Shown here in pieces: positions 17,098-26,254 of a stretch of 64,000 nucleotides of DNA. A program made the translations under genes and the position numbers. The stretch comes from Lysobacterales bacterium (GTDB taxonomy: Bacteria; Pseudomonadota; Gammaproteobacteria; Xanthomonadales; SZUA-38), in the NCBI GenBank assembly GCA_028285525.1, contig JANQOZ010000061.1, positions 32,151 through 96,150 of the forward strand, read 5' to 3'. The notes beneath the pieces were generated by a model. That model worked only from the letters and a program-made list of their open reading frames with translations, made no database searches and was not told where the DNA came from. Positions within the stretch are counted from its first letter, which is position 1, and each line of letters starts with the position of its first letter.

Positions 17098-18611
17098 ATC
17101 AGCCGAGCGCCGTGGGTGTGGTTGGCGCCGGCGTCATGGGCGCCGGTATTGCGCAGCTGTTTGCGGCCGCCGGCTGCCCGGTGCGGCTGTATGACACCTT
17201 CGACGGCGCCGCGGAAAAGGCCCGAGTCGGCGTGGCGGGGCGCTTTGCCCGCCTGGCCGAAAAAGGCCGCCTGGACGCTGCTGAGGCTGACGCCGCCAGC
17301 GAGCGGGTCAGCGTGGTTGAGGATCTGGCCGGTCTGGCGGACTGCGAGCTGATCGTCGAAGCGGTGGTTGAGGACCTCGAGGTCAAACAATCGCTGTTCG
17401 CCTCGCTGGAGTCGCTGTGCGGGCCAGAGACGGTGCTGGCGTCCAACACGTCGTCACTGCAGATTTCCGAAATTGCGGCGCGCTGCGAGCGGCCAGAGCG
17501 TTTTGCGGGGCTGCATTTCTTCAACCCGGTGCCGTTGATGAAGGTGGTCGAGGTGGTACCCGGTGTTCACACCAACCCACAGGTCGTCGACACCCTTTGC
17601 GGCTGGGTGGACCAAACGGGCCATCAGCCCGTGGTCGCGGCCGACCGTCCGGGGTTTATCGTCAATCATCTGGGGCGGGGATTCAGCACCGAGGGCCTGC
17701 GGATTGTCGACGAGGGGGTCGCCGATTTTGTCGACGTCGACCGGGTGATGCGCGAGGCCGGCGGTTTTCGGCTGGGACCTTTCGAGCTGCTCGATCTGAC
17801 TGGCCTGGACGTATCAGGCAAGGTGATGACCTCCGTTTACGAGCAGTTTTTTCACGAGCCGCGCTTCCGACCTTCGGCCAGCACCGCGCCCCGCGTGGCG
17901 GCGAAGCTCTTCGGGCGCAAGACGGGCGCCGGGTTTTACCGCTATCCGGAGGGACGTCAGGCGGTTCCGGAGGAGCGCGCCGCGCCGCCCGTGACGCTCA
18001 CCCGCGTCTGGCTCGAGCCGCCAAACGACGCCGCGGATCCGCTGGCCAGCCTGCTGACCAGCGGTGGCGCCGAACTGGTGGCACAGCCCGATGATGCGGA
18101 GGTTTGCGTGCTCAGACCCCTGGGCCGGGACGCCACAAGCTCGGCGTCTGCGCTCGGGCTGGACCTGCCGCGCTGCGTGGCCGTGGATACGCTGAGGGCC
18201 AACCCCGGTCGCTTGACCCTGATGCTGACCGTCAACACCGATCCCGCTGTGCGTGACGCCGCTCACGGCCTCCTGGCCGCGGGCGGAACGCCGGTGACGG
18301 TGATCAACGACAGCCCCGGGTTTATTCTCCAGCGGACGCTGGCCACAATCGTCAACATCGGCTGCGAGCTGGTCCAGCAGCGCATCGCAACGCCGGCCGA
18401 CCTGGACAAAGCGGTCAAGCTTGGCCTGGGTTATCCCTTCGGCCCGCTGGAGTTTGGTGACGAGCTCGGTCCGGATCGGGTTCTGACGGTGCTCAGCAAT
18501 CTATTGGACGAGACCGGCGACCCGCGCTACCGGCCGAGCCGCTGGTTAACCCGGCGCGTCGCTGCGGGCCTGAGCCTGCTCACGCCCAACCCGCCGCGAA
18601 GCGCCGGCTGA
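17094..18611 (+). CDS. 3-hydroxyacyl-CoA dehydrogenase (PaaH/PaaC-like)
   Basis: 505 residues. The NAD-binding Rossmann domain begins at once (GVVGAGVMGAGIAQLFA), with the NTSSLQISEIA and HFFNPVPLMKVVEVV blocks of the family. There are two C-terminal 3HCDH helical domains, around 190-285 and 400-495, the layout of PaaH-type monofunctional enzymes. It oxidises an L-3-hydroxyacyl-CoA to 3-ketoacyl-CoA; the chain or ring substrate is not determinable. A clear AGGAG lies 8 bases before ATG 17094. Confidence 0.9.
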   Translation: MNQPSAVGVVGAGVMGAGIAQLFAAAGCPVRLYDTFDGAAEKARVGVAGRFARLAEKGRLDAAEADAASERVSVVEDLAGLADCELIVEAVVEDLEVKQSLFASLESLCGPETVLASNTSSLQISEIAARCERPERFAGLHFFNPVPLMKVVEVVPGVHTNPQVVDTLCGWVDQTGHQPVVAADRPGFIVNHLGRGFSTEGLRIVDEGVADFVDVDRVMREAGGFRLGPFELLDLTGLDVSGKVMTSVYEQFFHEPRFRPSASTAPRVAAKLFGRKTGAGFYRYPEGRQAVPEERAAPPVTLTRVWLEPPNDAADPLASLLTSGGAELVAQPDDAEVCVLRPLGRDATSSASALGLDLPRCVAVDTLRANPGRLTLMLTVNTDPAVRDAAHGLLAAGGTPVTVINDSPGFILQRTLATIVNIGCELVQQRIATPADLDKAVKLGLGYPFGPLEFGDELGPDRVLTVLSNLLDETGDPRYRPSRWLTRRVAAGLSLLTPNPPRSAG

Positions 18612-18646
18612 CCGGGCCGGCGAGGTCGCCGGCGCGAGAGGTGGAT

Positions 18647-19450
18647 CTAGGGCTTGATCAGCTCGAGCTCCCGCAGAATCTCCTCGGTGATGCCCTGGCG
18701 GTCGCGCCCGCGCCCGTCGCTGTGGATGTCGACCAGCAGCGCAAAAAACCAGACCTGGCGTTGCCGCTCCAGATAGCCGACAAACCAACCGCGGTCCGGA
18801 TCACCCAGAGTTGCCCAGCCGGTCTTGCCTGACAGGCGATAGCCATCTTCCCGCTTGCGCACGATCATGTCCTGCACTGCGTTCATGTGGCGTTTTTCAA
18901 ACGGCAGCTGGTGGTGGTAAAGCCGACGCAGAAACTCGATCTGCTGCTGGGGCGTCACCTTGAGTGAACCGTCCAGCCAGAAGCGATCGATGGCTTCGCC
19001 GATCTGGCCGTTGCCGTAGCCGAGCTGATCCAAAAATCGCTGCATAGCCGGACGACCTACGGCACGGGCCACCCCCTGAAAAACCCACACCGTCGAGAAC
19101 TTCACGGCCGAGGCCAGCGTCTGATCCTGATTCCAGGATTTGATCTGGCGCTCCTTCCCGTCCCAGGGTATGACCTCTTCCGGGCTGGCGACCACGCCGG
19201 TCTGCAGGGCGATCAGCGAATTCGGAATCTTGAACGTGGACGCCGGAATCTCGGCCGTGCGGCTCTTGTCAGGATCACTGCGCAGGAAGACCTGCCGCTG
19301 TTCGTCGTAGAGCGTGAAGCTGCCGCTCGTTGAGTGTTTGGCCAAAACGGCGTTGACCGCTTCGACAAAAGCCTCGTCTTCCGGTGAGGCCGCCGGCTTG
19401 GCCACCGGCAGCAGCAGCGCAACCGCCAGCACCATCTGAATGATTCCCAT
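18647..19450 (-). CDS. Class D (OXA-type) beta-lactamase
   Basis: 267 residues with a short N-terminal hydrophobic signal. All class D motifs are visible: Ser71-Thr-Phe-Lys74 (nucleophile and carbamylated Lys), Ser119-Thr-Val121 (SxV), Tyr145-Gly-Asn147 (YGN), Trp158-Leu-Asp-Gly and Lys209-Thr-Gly211 (KTG) followed by Trp. It should be a periplasmic serine penicillinase. The coding style matches its surroundings and there are no mobile-element remains beside it, so it looks like a resident chromosomal gene. It is a stand-alone gene with its own upstream gap. Confidence 0.93.
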   Translation of the reverse strand: MGIIQMVLAVALLLPVAKPAASPEDEAFVEAVNAVLAKHSTSGSFTLYDEQRQVFLRSDPDKSRTAEIPASTFKIPNSLIALQTGVVASPEEVIPWDGKERQIKSWNQDQTLASAVKFSTVWVFQGVARAVGRPAMQRFLDQLGYGNGQIGEAIDRFWLDGSLKVTPQQQIEFLRRLYHHQLPFEKRHMNAVQDMIVRKREDGYRLSGKTGWATLGDPDRGWFVGYLERQRQVWFFALLVDIHSDGRGRDRQGITEEILRELELIKP

Positions 19451-19583
19451 CGTTTGGGTTCCCCTTAATGTTGAGCGCGGATCACTGTAGCGCCTGCTGA
19501 GAGAAACCAGGTGGCATTTTTATGGCGTTGCGCGACATTCGCGGGGCGTGTTCCCGCGTATCGTGATCAGTTACATTGGCCTC

Positions 19584-20549
19584 ATGGGTGATGATCAATC
19601 CATCGTGTTCCTCGATCGGGAAACGCTGGGGCCGGGCGTGCAGCTGCGGGCCCCGGCCTTTCCGCATCAATGGCAGGAGTACGCCGCGACGACGCCGGTG
19701 CAGGCCGGCGCCCGAGCCGGGGCAGCCACGATTCTCATTACTAACAAGGTGCCCATCACCCGGGGCCTGCTCCGGGAGACGAGGGAACTGCGGCTGGTGG
19801 CGGTCGCCGCCACCGGAACTGACGTTGTCGACCTTGCGGCCTGCGAGGAGCACAGCGTGGCGGTGTGCAACGTGCGCAACTATGCGGCCACCTCGGTTCC
19901 AGAGCACATCCTGGCCCTGATGCTGTCGCTGCGCCGGCGGCTCTCCGCCTACCAGCGCCGGGTTCGCCGGGGCGACTGGCAGCGCAGCGGTCAGTTCTGC
20001 TTTTTTGATGAGCCGGTCACAGATCTGGCCGGCACTACGCTGGGCATCATCGGCACCGGGAGTATCGCCCAGGCGCTCGGCGCGCTGGCCTCTGCGCTGA
20101 ACATGAACGTGATTTATCACAGTCTCAGCGGCCGGGAGCTTCCCGACCTCCCGCTGGTCAGTTTCGACGAACTGCTGAATCGGGCGGACATCGTGAGCCT
20201 CAACTGCCCGCTCACCAACGCCAGTCGGAATCTGATCAACCGCCAGACGCTGCGCCAGATGAAACCGACTGCGCTGCTGATCAACACGGCCCGGGGTGCG
20301 TTGATTGACCTCGCAGCGCTGGAGGCGGCGGTGCTGACCGGCGAAATCGGCGGTGCCGGTATCGACGTTGCAGCGCAGGAGCCGCCCGCGCCCGATGACC
20401 CGCTGATGCGTCTGTGCCACCTGGACAACGTCCTGGTGACGCCGCACAGCGCCTGGGCCAGCGAAGCCTCGATGCAGGCGCTGGCCGACCAGCTCATCGA
20501 CGCGATCGAGGCGTTTGTTGCGGGTCGGGAGATGAATCGGCTGGTGTAG
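19584..20549 (+). CDS. D-2-hydroxyacid dehydrogenase (glycerate dehydrogenase/HprA-like)
   Basis: 321 residues from ATG 19584; GTG 19548 would add 12 residues, but the family normally begins at the strand SIVFLDRETL. The NAD-binding motif is GIIGTGSIAQALGALA. Catalytic residues are an Arg in LLINTARGALID, the Glu of AAQEPP and the His of VTPHSAWAS. It reduces or oxidises a small 2-hydroxy acid such as hydroxypyruvate/glycerate. It stands alone, 64 bases before the oxidoreductase gene. Confidence 0.85.
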   Translation: MGDDQSIVFLDRETLGPGVQLRAPAFPHQWQEYAATTPVQAGARAGAATILITNKVPITRGLLRETRELRLVAVAATGTDVVDLAACEEHSVAVCNVRNYAATSVPEHILALMLSLRRRLSAYQRRVRRGDWQRSGQFCFFDEPVTDLAGTTLGIIGTGSIAQALGALASALNMNVIYHSLSGRELPDLPLVSFDELLNRADIVSLNCPLTNASRNLINRQTLRQMKPTALLINTARGALIDLAALEAAVLTGEIGGAGIDVAAQEPPAPDDPLMRLCHLDNVLVTPHSAWASEASMQALADQLIDAIEAFVAGREMNRLV

Positions 20550-20573
20550 GTAGACGGGCCTCGCAGCCCGGCT

Positions 20574-20582
20574 TGCTATGAT
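20574..20582 (+). promoter_or_regulatory. Extended -10 promoter element
   Basis: TGCTATGAT: a TG dinucleotide one base before a good -10 hexamer (TATGAT), about 30 bases upstream of the YdeP-type oxidoreductase start. The -35 region is poor, which extended -10 promoters tolerate. Confidence 0.4.
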
Positions 20583-20612
20583 GAAGCTCAGGCCAAACAC
20601 GGGTGCAGAGCC

Positions 20613-22817
20613 ATGCCCCAACGCCCGGTCGGGGGCGGCGCCGCCAAGGTGCTGTACACGCTAAAAACGGTTCGACGCATGGGTATCGGTCGGGCGGCCA
20701 AGGCGCTGCGTTCCAACAACGCCTGCAAAGCGTGCGGCTACGGCATGGGTGGTCAGCTCGGCGGGATGACCAACGAGCAGGGTGAGTATCCCGCCGTCTG
20801 CAACAAGAGCGTGCAGGCCCAGTCCACCGACGTTCAGCCGGCGATTCCGGACGAGATTTTTGAGCGGCACAGCATCGCTCAGCTTCGCGACCTGACCGCA
20901 AAGCAGCTCGAGCATCTCGGGCGGCTTGGCAAACCGGTCTATAAATCCGCCGGGGAGGATCGTTATTCGATTGTCGACTGGGAACAGGCGCTGACGCTCG
21001 CCGCCGACCGTCTGAGCGCCTGCCGGCCTGAGCGCAGTTTCTTCTACGCCTCCGGCCGCTCGTCGAACGAGGCGGGATTCCTGTTCCAGCTCTTTGCCCG
21101 CGCTTTTGGCACCAATAACGTCACCAACTGCTCATACTATTGTCACCAGGCAACCGGCGTGGGCCTGCGTTCGACCATCGGCACGGGAACCGCTACGGTC
21201 GAGCTCGACGACCTGGACCGCTGCGACCTGATTTTTGTTATTGGCGCCAACCCGGCATCGAACCATCCTCGTTTTATTCACAAGCTGAAGGCCTGCCGCG
21301 ATCGTGGCGGCCACGTGGTCGTGATCAACCCGGCGCGAGAGCCTGGGCTGGTGAAGTTTGCCCTGCCCAAAAGCCCGCGGTCGATGCTCAGCGGGGGCAG
21401 CGACATCGCCAGTCACTATCTCCAGCCGCGCATCGGCGCGGACGTCGCGCTGCTGCAGGCGCTGGCGCGACGCGTAATGGACCTTCAGGCCCATGACGTT
21501 GAGTTTATCCAGCGATACACGACCGGCAGCCAGGACTATCTGGCGGATCTCGCGTCGCTGGACGTGGCGACTCTGCTCGACGTTTGCGGCGTCAGCCGAC
21601 CGGCGCTGGACGCGGTGGCTCAGGTCTACGCGCGGTCGAAGAACGCCGTCTTTGCCTGGGGCATGGGCGTCACACACCACCTGCACGGCGTCGAAAACGT
21701 CGAAGCGATCGCCGCGCTTGCGCTGCTGCGCGGCATGGTGGGTCGTCCGGGTGCCGGCCTACTTCCGCTACGCGGTCACTCCAACGTTCAGGGCATCGGC
21801 ACCATCGGCGTCAAGCCGGTGCTGTCAGCGGAGATCGAGGAGCGCATGGCCAGCACGCTCAAGCTGAAGCTGCCGGAGGCCCGCGGCATGGATACGGTCC
21901 AGGCCCTGCAGGCGGCACATGAGGGGCAGATGGACTGCGCCGTTCTGATGGGCGGCAACCTGTTTGGCGCCAGCCCGGATCGTGCGTGGATTACGCGGGC
22001 GCTCGAACGCACCGGCTGCCGGATCAGCCTGACCACCACGCTCAACACCAGCCACGTGCAGGCGACCGACGGCGTGGAGCTGCTGGTGTTGCCCGTCACC
22101 GCGAGAGACGAGGAGTGGCAGCCCACCACCCAGGAGTCGATGTTCAACTTTGTCCGCCTGAGCGACGGCGGCATCAGCCGGCTGCCGGACGTGCGGCCCG
22201 AGGTGGCGATCCTCACTGAGCTGGCTCAGCGGGTATTGCCGGACAGCGTGCTGGATTTTTCGGCTTTTGCCCGGCACCGCCGCATTCGGGAGGCGATCGC
22301 GGAGATTGTCCCGGGCCTGGAGGACCTCAAGGATATCGACGTGGCGAAGAAAGAGTTCCACGTCAGGAATCGGCTGCTGCACCGGCCTGAGTTCAAGACC
22401 GCTGACGGCAAAGCGCGGTTCCCGAAGCTGAGTCCGTGGGATTCACGGCCCGGCAGCGGGCGGTTTCGGCTGGCGACCGTGCGCAGCGAAGGCCAGTTCA
22501 ACACGATGATTTATCAGGAGCACGACAGTTACCGGAACATTCCGCATCGGTGGTGTGTGCTCATGGCCGAACAGGACATGGCTAACCAAAAGCTCGCGGC
22601 GGGTGATCGGATCACGCTGCGCTCGGCCAGCGGCGCGATGGAGAACGTCCAGGTGTTTGCGTTTGAGCTGCCGGCCGGCAATCTGCTGGCGTACTTTCCC
22701 GAGGCCAATTGCCTGACCGGCAATCAGGTGGATCCCCGCAGCAAGACGCCGGCGTTTAAATCGGTTGAGGTGTGGCTCGAAAAAACCGCCGCGACGGCGG
22801 TTGCGGCCGACTGCTAA
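20613..22817 (+). CDS. FdhF/YdeP-family molybdopterin oxidoreductase
   Basis: 734 residues. The middle has the molybdopterin-dinucleotide oxidoreductase core (ASGRSSNEAGFLFQLFARAFGTNN, then NCSYYCHQATGVGL) and the end the MopB C-terminal barrel (RFRLATVRSEGQFNTMIY, IPHRWCVLM). YdeP proteins are formate-dehydrogenase-like, of unclear substrate and linked to acid stress in E. coli. The N-terminus holds CKACGYGMGGQLGGM plus one later Cys (AVCNKS) in place of the usual four-Cys FeS motif. No electron-transfer subunit is encoded next to it, as is usual for this family. Confidence 0.88.
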   Translation: MPQRPVGGGAAKVLYTLKTVRRMGIGRAAKALRSNNACKACGYGMGGQLGGMTNEQGEYPAVCNKSVQAQSTDVQPAIPDEIFERHSIAQLRDLTAKQLEHLGRLGKPVYKSAGEDRYSIVDWEQALTLAADRLSACRPERSFFYASGRSSNEAGFLFQLFARAFGTNNVTNCSYYCHQATGVGLRSTIGTGTATVELDDLDRCDLIFVIGANPASNHPRFIHKLKACRDRGGHVVVINPAREPGLVKFALPKSPRSMLSGGSDIASHYLQPRIGADVALLQALARRVMDLQAHDVEFIQRYTTGSQDYLADLASLDVATLLDVCGVSRPALDAVAQVYARSKNAVFAWGMGVTHHLHGVENVEAIAALALLRGMVGRPGAGLLPLRGHSNVQGIGTIGVKPVLSAEIEERMASTLKLKLPEARGMDTVQALQAAHEGQMDCAVLMGGNLFGASPDRAWITRALERTGCRISLTTTLNTSHVQATDGVELLVLPVTARDEEWQPTTQESMFNFVRLSDGGISRLPDVRPEVAILTELAQRVLPDSVLDFSAFARHRRIREAIAEIVPGLEDLKDIDVAKKEFHVRNRLLHRPEFKTADGKARFPKLSPWDSRPGSGRFRLATVRSEGQFNTMIYQEHDSYRNIPHRWCVLMAEQDMANQKLAAGDRITLRSASGAMENVQVFAFELPAGNLLAYFPEANCLTGNQVDPRSKTPAFKSVEVWLEKTAATAVAADC

Positions 22818-22820
22818 AAT
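22812..22820 (+). promoter_or_regulatory. Extended -10 promoter element
   Basis: TGCTAAAAT ends 29 bases before the phosphatase start and overlaps the end of the upstream gene. The same ten bases, CTGCTAAAAT, recur before the DAK2-DegV gene at 60821-60830, supporting a promoter role. Confidence 0.45.
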
Positions 22821-22849
22821 CGCCGCGCTGCTTCCTTCGCGGAATTCTC

Positions 22850-23524
22850 ATGGGTGAAATTTATCTGGTCCGTCACGGCCAGGCGTCGCTGGGCGCGGAA
22901 AATTATGACCAGCTGTCGGAGCTGGGTCATCGACAGTCCCGCTGGCTGGGTGAGTATTTTGCCGAGCGCGAGATGGTGTTCGACGAGGTGGTGGTCGGCG
23001 GCCAGCACCGGCATCGGCAGACGCTCGACGGGATCGCCGAGACACTGCCGCTCCCGCAGGAGTGGCAGCGCGATCCGGGGCTCAATGAGTTTGCGTTTCA
23101 GCAGCTGATCCAGGCCTATCTCGCCGATAACCCCGCCCATCCCGTGCCGGGGCCCCGGGACGTGAAAGGTATTTTTTCCACGTTCAGGCTGGCGATGCAT
23201 GCCTGGGCTAAGGAGGAGCTGTCGGGCGGGATGGATGAGTCGCTGGCCGGTTTTTGTGACCGGGTAGCTGCGGCCTACCGGTCGATTCTGGCCGGTGACG
23301 CGAAACGTCGAGTGCTGGTGGTGACCTCCGGCGGGCCCATCTCGATCATCATGAAAGAAATCATGGGCTTCGGGATCGACACCATGATCGGGCTGCAGAT
23401 TCAAAGCAAGAATACGGCGGTCAATCACCTGTACTTCAATCCCGACACCACTTACGTGACCAGCTTCAACCACGTGCCGCATCTCGACCAGCCGGGCCGG
23501 CTCGACGCCATCACCAACGCCTGA
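22850..23524 (+). CDS. Histidine phosphatase family protein (phosphoglycerate mutase-like)
   Basis: 224 residues from ATG 22850. Arg8-His9-Gly10 in LVRHGQAS is the phosphate-accepting motif; the second catalytic part is around VTSGGPISIIM late in the protein, where the family often has a GHG-like motif and this one has SGGP. It is a cytoplasmic phosphatase or mutase of unknown substrate. I prefer this start to one 78 bases upstream because the family begins directly at the RHG strand. Confidence 0.82.
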   Translation: MGEIYLVRHGQASLGAENYDQLSELGHRQSRWLGEYFAEREMVFDEVVVGGQHRHRQTLDGIAETLPLPQEWQRDPGLNEFAFQQLIQAYLADNPAHPVPGPRDVKGIFSTFRLAMHAWAKEELSGGMDESLAGFCDRVAAAYRSILAGDAKRRVLVVTSGGPISIIMKEIMGFGIDTMIGLQIQSKNTAVNHLYFNPDTTYVTSFNHVPHLDQPGRLDAITNA

Positions 23525-23631
23525 TGGCGCCCTGAAGGCTATTAAGCTCTGGTGGATTCCCGTAATCTACGATGCTGCCGCAGCCCTTTGGACGCGGCTC
23601 CAATCCCACCGTTTAGCGACAGGAACTGTCC

Positions 23632-24855
23632 GTGAATTTTGAATACTCCGATCAGGTGAAGCAGCTGCTCCAGCAGCTGGAAGGTTTTATGGCCGACTTT
23701 GTGTACCCGGCCGAGCAGCGCTATCGGGACGAGGTGCAACAGGCGGCCAACCCGTGGGCTAATCCGCCAGTCATCGAGGAGCTGAAGGTCAAAGCCCGGG
23801 AGCTGGGTCTCTGGAACCTGTTTATTCCCGAATCGCATCGTGAGTTTGGCGGGCTTGGCTTAAGCAACGCCGAGTACGCGCCGCTGGCCGAGGTGATGGG
23901 CCGCGTGCTGTGGAGTTCGGAGGTGTTCAACTGCAGCGCGCCGGACACCGGCAACATGGAAGTCCTCATGATGTACGGGACTCCCGCGCAGCGCGAGCAG
24001 TGGCTGACACCCTTACTCGCCGGTGAGATCCGCTCGGCCTTTGCCATGACCGAACCGGCCGTGGCCTCGTCGGACGCGACCAACATCGAGTGCCTGATCG
24101 AGCGCCGCGGCGACGACTACGTGATCAACGGCCGTAAGTGGTACATCACCGGCGCGATGCGCGAGTCCTGCCGCGTGCTGATCCTGATGGGAAAAAATGA
24201 CCCGGATAATCCGAGTCGCCACCAGCAGCAGTCGATGATCCTGGTGCCGGCGGATACCCCTGGCGTGAAGCTCGTCCGGGCCTGTACCGCGCTGGGCTTT
24301 GATGACGCTCCGATCGGCCATGCCGAAGTGCTGTTCGAAGACGTGACCGTGCCGGCGGAAAACATGCTCCTGGGCCCCGGGCGCGGCTTCGAAATTGCGC
24401 AGGGTCGGCTCGGCCCCGGCCGGATTCACCACTGCATGCGGCTCATCGGCTGCGCGCAGCGGGCGCTGGAGCTGGCCTGCCAACGCTCCGTGAGCCGGTC
24501 GACGTTCGGCAAGCAGCTGGCGCAGCATCAGTCGATCCGCGAGGTGATCGCGCAGAGTTATGCGGAGATCGAGCAGGCTCGGCTGCTGACGCTGAAGACC
24601 GCGGACCTGATGGACCGCGCCGGCAACAAGGTGGCCAAGAACCTCATCGCGGCGGCCAAGATTGTGGTGCCTGCCATGGCCCAGCGGGTGCTGGACCGGG
24701 CGATGCAGATCCACGGCGCCGGCGGGCTGTCGGAAGACTATTTTATGGCGGAAGCCTTCACCTATGCCCGGACCTGTCGCCTGGCTGACGGGCCGGACGA
24801 GGTTCACATGATGGCGTTGGGCAAGCAGGTGATCGGCGAACTCGGCGGTGCGTAA
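23632..24855 (+). CDS. Acyl-CoA dehydrogenase (ACAD10/11-like)
   Basis: 407 residues from GTG. FAD-dependent alpha,beta-dehydrogenation of an acyl-CoA. The N-terminal helical domain is followed by the FAD/substrate segment [17 protein letters not shown] and a beta domain with [13 protein letters not shown]. The C-terminal helical domain contains [20 protein letters not shown] and the terminal block [22 protein letters not shown]. This pattern fits the ACAD10/11 branch, which in other organisms acts on 4-hydroxy-acyl or long acyl chains. It stands alone. Confidence 0.9.
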   Translation: MNFEYSDQVKQLLQQLEGFMADFVYPAEQRYRDEVQQAANPWANPPVIEELKVKARELGLWNLFIPESHREFGGLGLSNAEYAPLAEVMGRVLWSSEVFNCSAPDTGNMEVLMMYGTPAQREQWLTPLLAGEIRSAFAMTEPAVASSDATNIECLIERRGDDYVINGRKWYITGAMRESCRVLILMGKNDPDNPSRHQQQSMILVPADTPGVKLVRACTALGFDDAPIGHAEVLFEDVTVPAENMLLGPGRGFEIAQGRLGPGRIHHCMRLIGCAQRALELACQRSVSRSTFGKQLAQHQSIREVIAQSYAEIEQARLLTLKTADLMDRAGNKVAKNLIAAAKIVVPAMAQRVLDRAMQIHGAGGLSEDYFMAEAFTYARTCRLADGPDEVHMMALGKQVIGELGGA

Positions 24856-24865
24856 GCGCCGGCCT

Positions 24866-26254
24866 TTAGTCGTCCCGCAGTACGCGCACAGCCATCCAAA
24901 CCACCAGCAGCACGCCGACAACCAGTGCTGACCACAGCCCCCAGCGCCGCCAGCTGATCAGCTCCGCTGGCGCAAGATTGGTCGAGCCACCAAGGGCATA
25001 ACGCTCGCCAAGCCGGGCGGTAGCCGTCGGCCCCTTCTCCGCCAGCTTGACGATCGCGCGATCTCCGAAGAGACGTTCCAGCGGGAACTGGTCCGGGAGA
25101 TCGTTGGAGCGACCTGTGACCAGCACAAACGGTGGGTCGCCCTGCGCCAGGAACGTCAGCCGGTCGGGGCGCCAGCCAAGCTCCAGCGCCGGCGCTGCGC
25201 CCGGGTTTCCCCGCTCGATCAACACCTTGAACTTGCGCGCACGCACCCGGCTGATGGAGTCCGACGGACTGGTTACCGAAGCCTCGCCGCGGCCGAGCCG
25301 ATAGTGAGGTCCGACCGCCGCCTGCACCCAGCGCTGGCGGCGTTCCTGCCAGTAAAAGATTCGTGCTCTGACGATGGTGTTGGCCTGCGGCAGTACAAGG
25401 CGCAGACGATCGACGGTTGGAGCGCCGCCGACGTCGAACAGGTAGCCGCCGTCGTCCTCGTCGCGGCCTGAGGATTCGATCGGCGTAAAGCGACGGGCCG
25501 AGCTTCTGCTGTCGTCTGAACTGATCGCGACGCTGCGCGTCAGGCGCCAGTCATCCGGCAGCTCCGCCCAGCGGAGGCGCAGGTAAGCTCGCTTGCCGGC
25601 ATCGAGCGTGATCCGGTTCTGAAGCACGTGTGTGCCACCCTGTCGCAGGTCGGCCACGGCGCCGCCGCCAACCCTGCGCCAGTCCTGGAGATCGTTGCTG
25701 CCTTCGATGGTTACCCGCCCGATGAATCCCTGCAGGTCTTCCGGCCAGGAAAGGTCGATCGCATCGGGCCAGCGCTCAAGGTTGCGGGTATCCAGAAGAT
25801 AGGCGCTGAGGCGCTCCGCCGACTCGTCGCCGGCGTTTTCGCCGGCGTTGGGCTCCAGCAGCGTTTGTTCGCCGCTGCGTTCCAGCCGCAGACGCAGCTC
25901 CTCCGGTGAATCGTCAGCCTGTTCGTAGAGCGGCAGCGCCGTCAGCGCCGTACGCTGCTCTGACTCCGAGACCGTGTCCTTTGCGAGCTGAAAGACCCGC
26001 GGCACCGGGAGGCCAGCGCCGTTAAGAACGCCTGCGTCCCGCAGTTCGCTGTCAGCAACAGATCGGTTGACCAGCAGCGGAAGCTCAACGGTGTAAAAGC
26101 TCGCCTCGCCCTTAAGCTCCAGCGGGAAACCCCAGGCGTAAGCGTCTGCCGGCGGCGCATCAGCCGGCTGCGCCGGGCAATCCCCCGCGACCAGTGCGGC
26201 CACCAGTGCGGCCAGCCACCCCGCACGCAGGGAGTACGTTCCTGGACTGTTCAT
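24866..26254 (-). CDS. DUF3999 family exported membrane protein
   Basis: 462 residues. It begins with a signal peptide and continues as a beta-rich periplasmic region (F5/8-like segments such as IEGSNDLQDWRRVGGGAVADL, DFSRGPTVDRLRL-like strands), then a single C-terminal membrane helix (LWSALVVGVLLVVWMAVRVL). This is the DUF3999 family, found almost only beside DUF2339 genes, as here with an ATGA overlap. The function is unknown; the pair may form one envelope complex. Confidence 0.8.
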   Translation of the reverse strand: MNSPGTYSLRAGWLAALVAALVAGDCPAQPADAPPADAYAWGFPLELKGEASFYTVELPLLVNRSVADSELRDAGVLNGAGLPVPRVFQLAKDTVSESEQRTALTALPLYEQADDSPEELRLRLERSGEQTLLEPNAGENAGDESAERLSAYLLDTRNLERWPDAIDLSWPEDLQGFIGRVTIEGSNDLQDWRRVGGGAVADLRQGGTHVLQNRITLDAGKRAYLRLRWAELPDDWRLTRSVAISSDDSRSSARRFTPIESSGRDEDDGGYLFDVGGAPTVDRLRLVLPQANTIVRARIFYWQERRQRWVQAAVGPHYRLGRGEASVTSPSDSISRVRARKFKVLIERGNPGAAPALELGWRPDRLTFLAQGDPPFVLVTGRSNDLPDQFPLERLFGDRAIVKLAEKGPTATARLGERYALGGSTNLAPAELISWRRWGLWSALVVGVLLVVWMAVRVLRDD

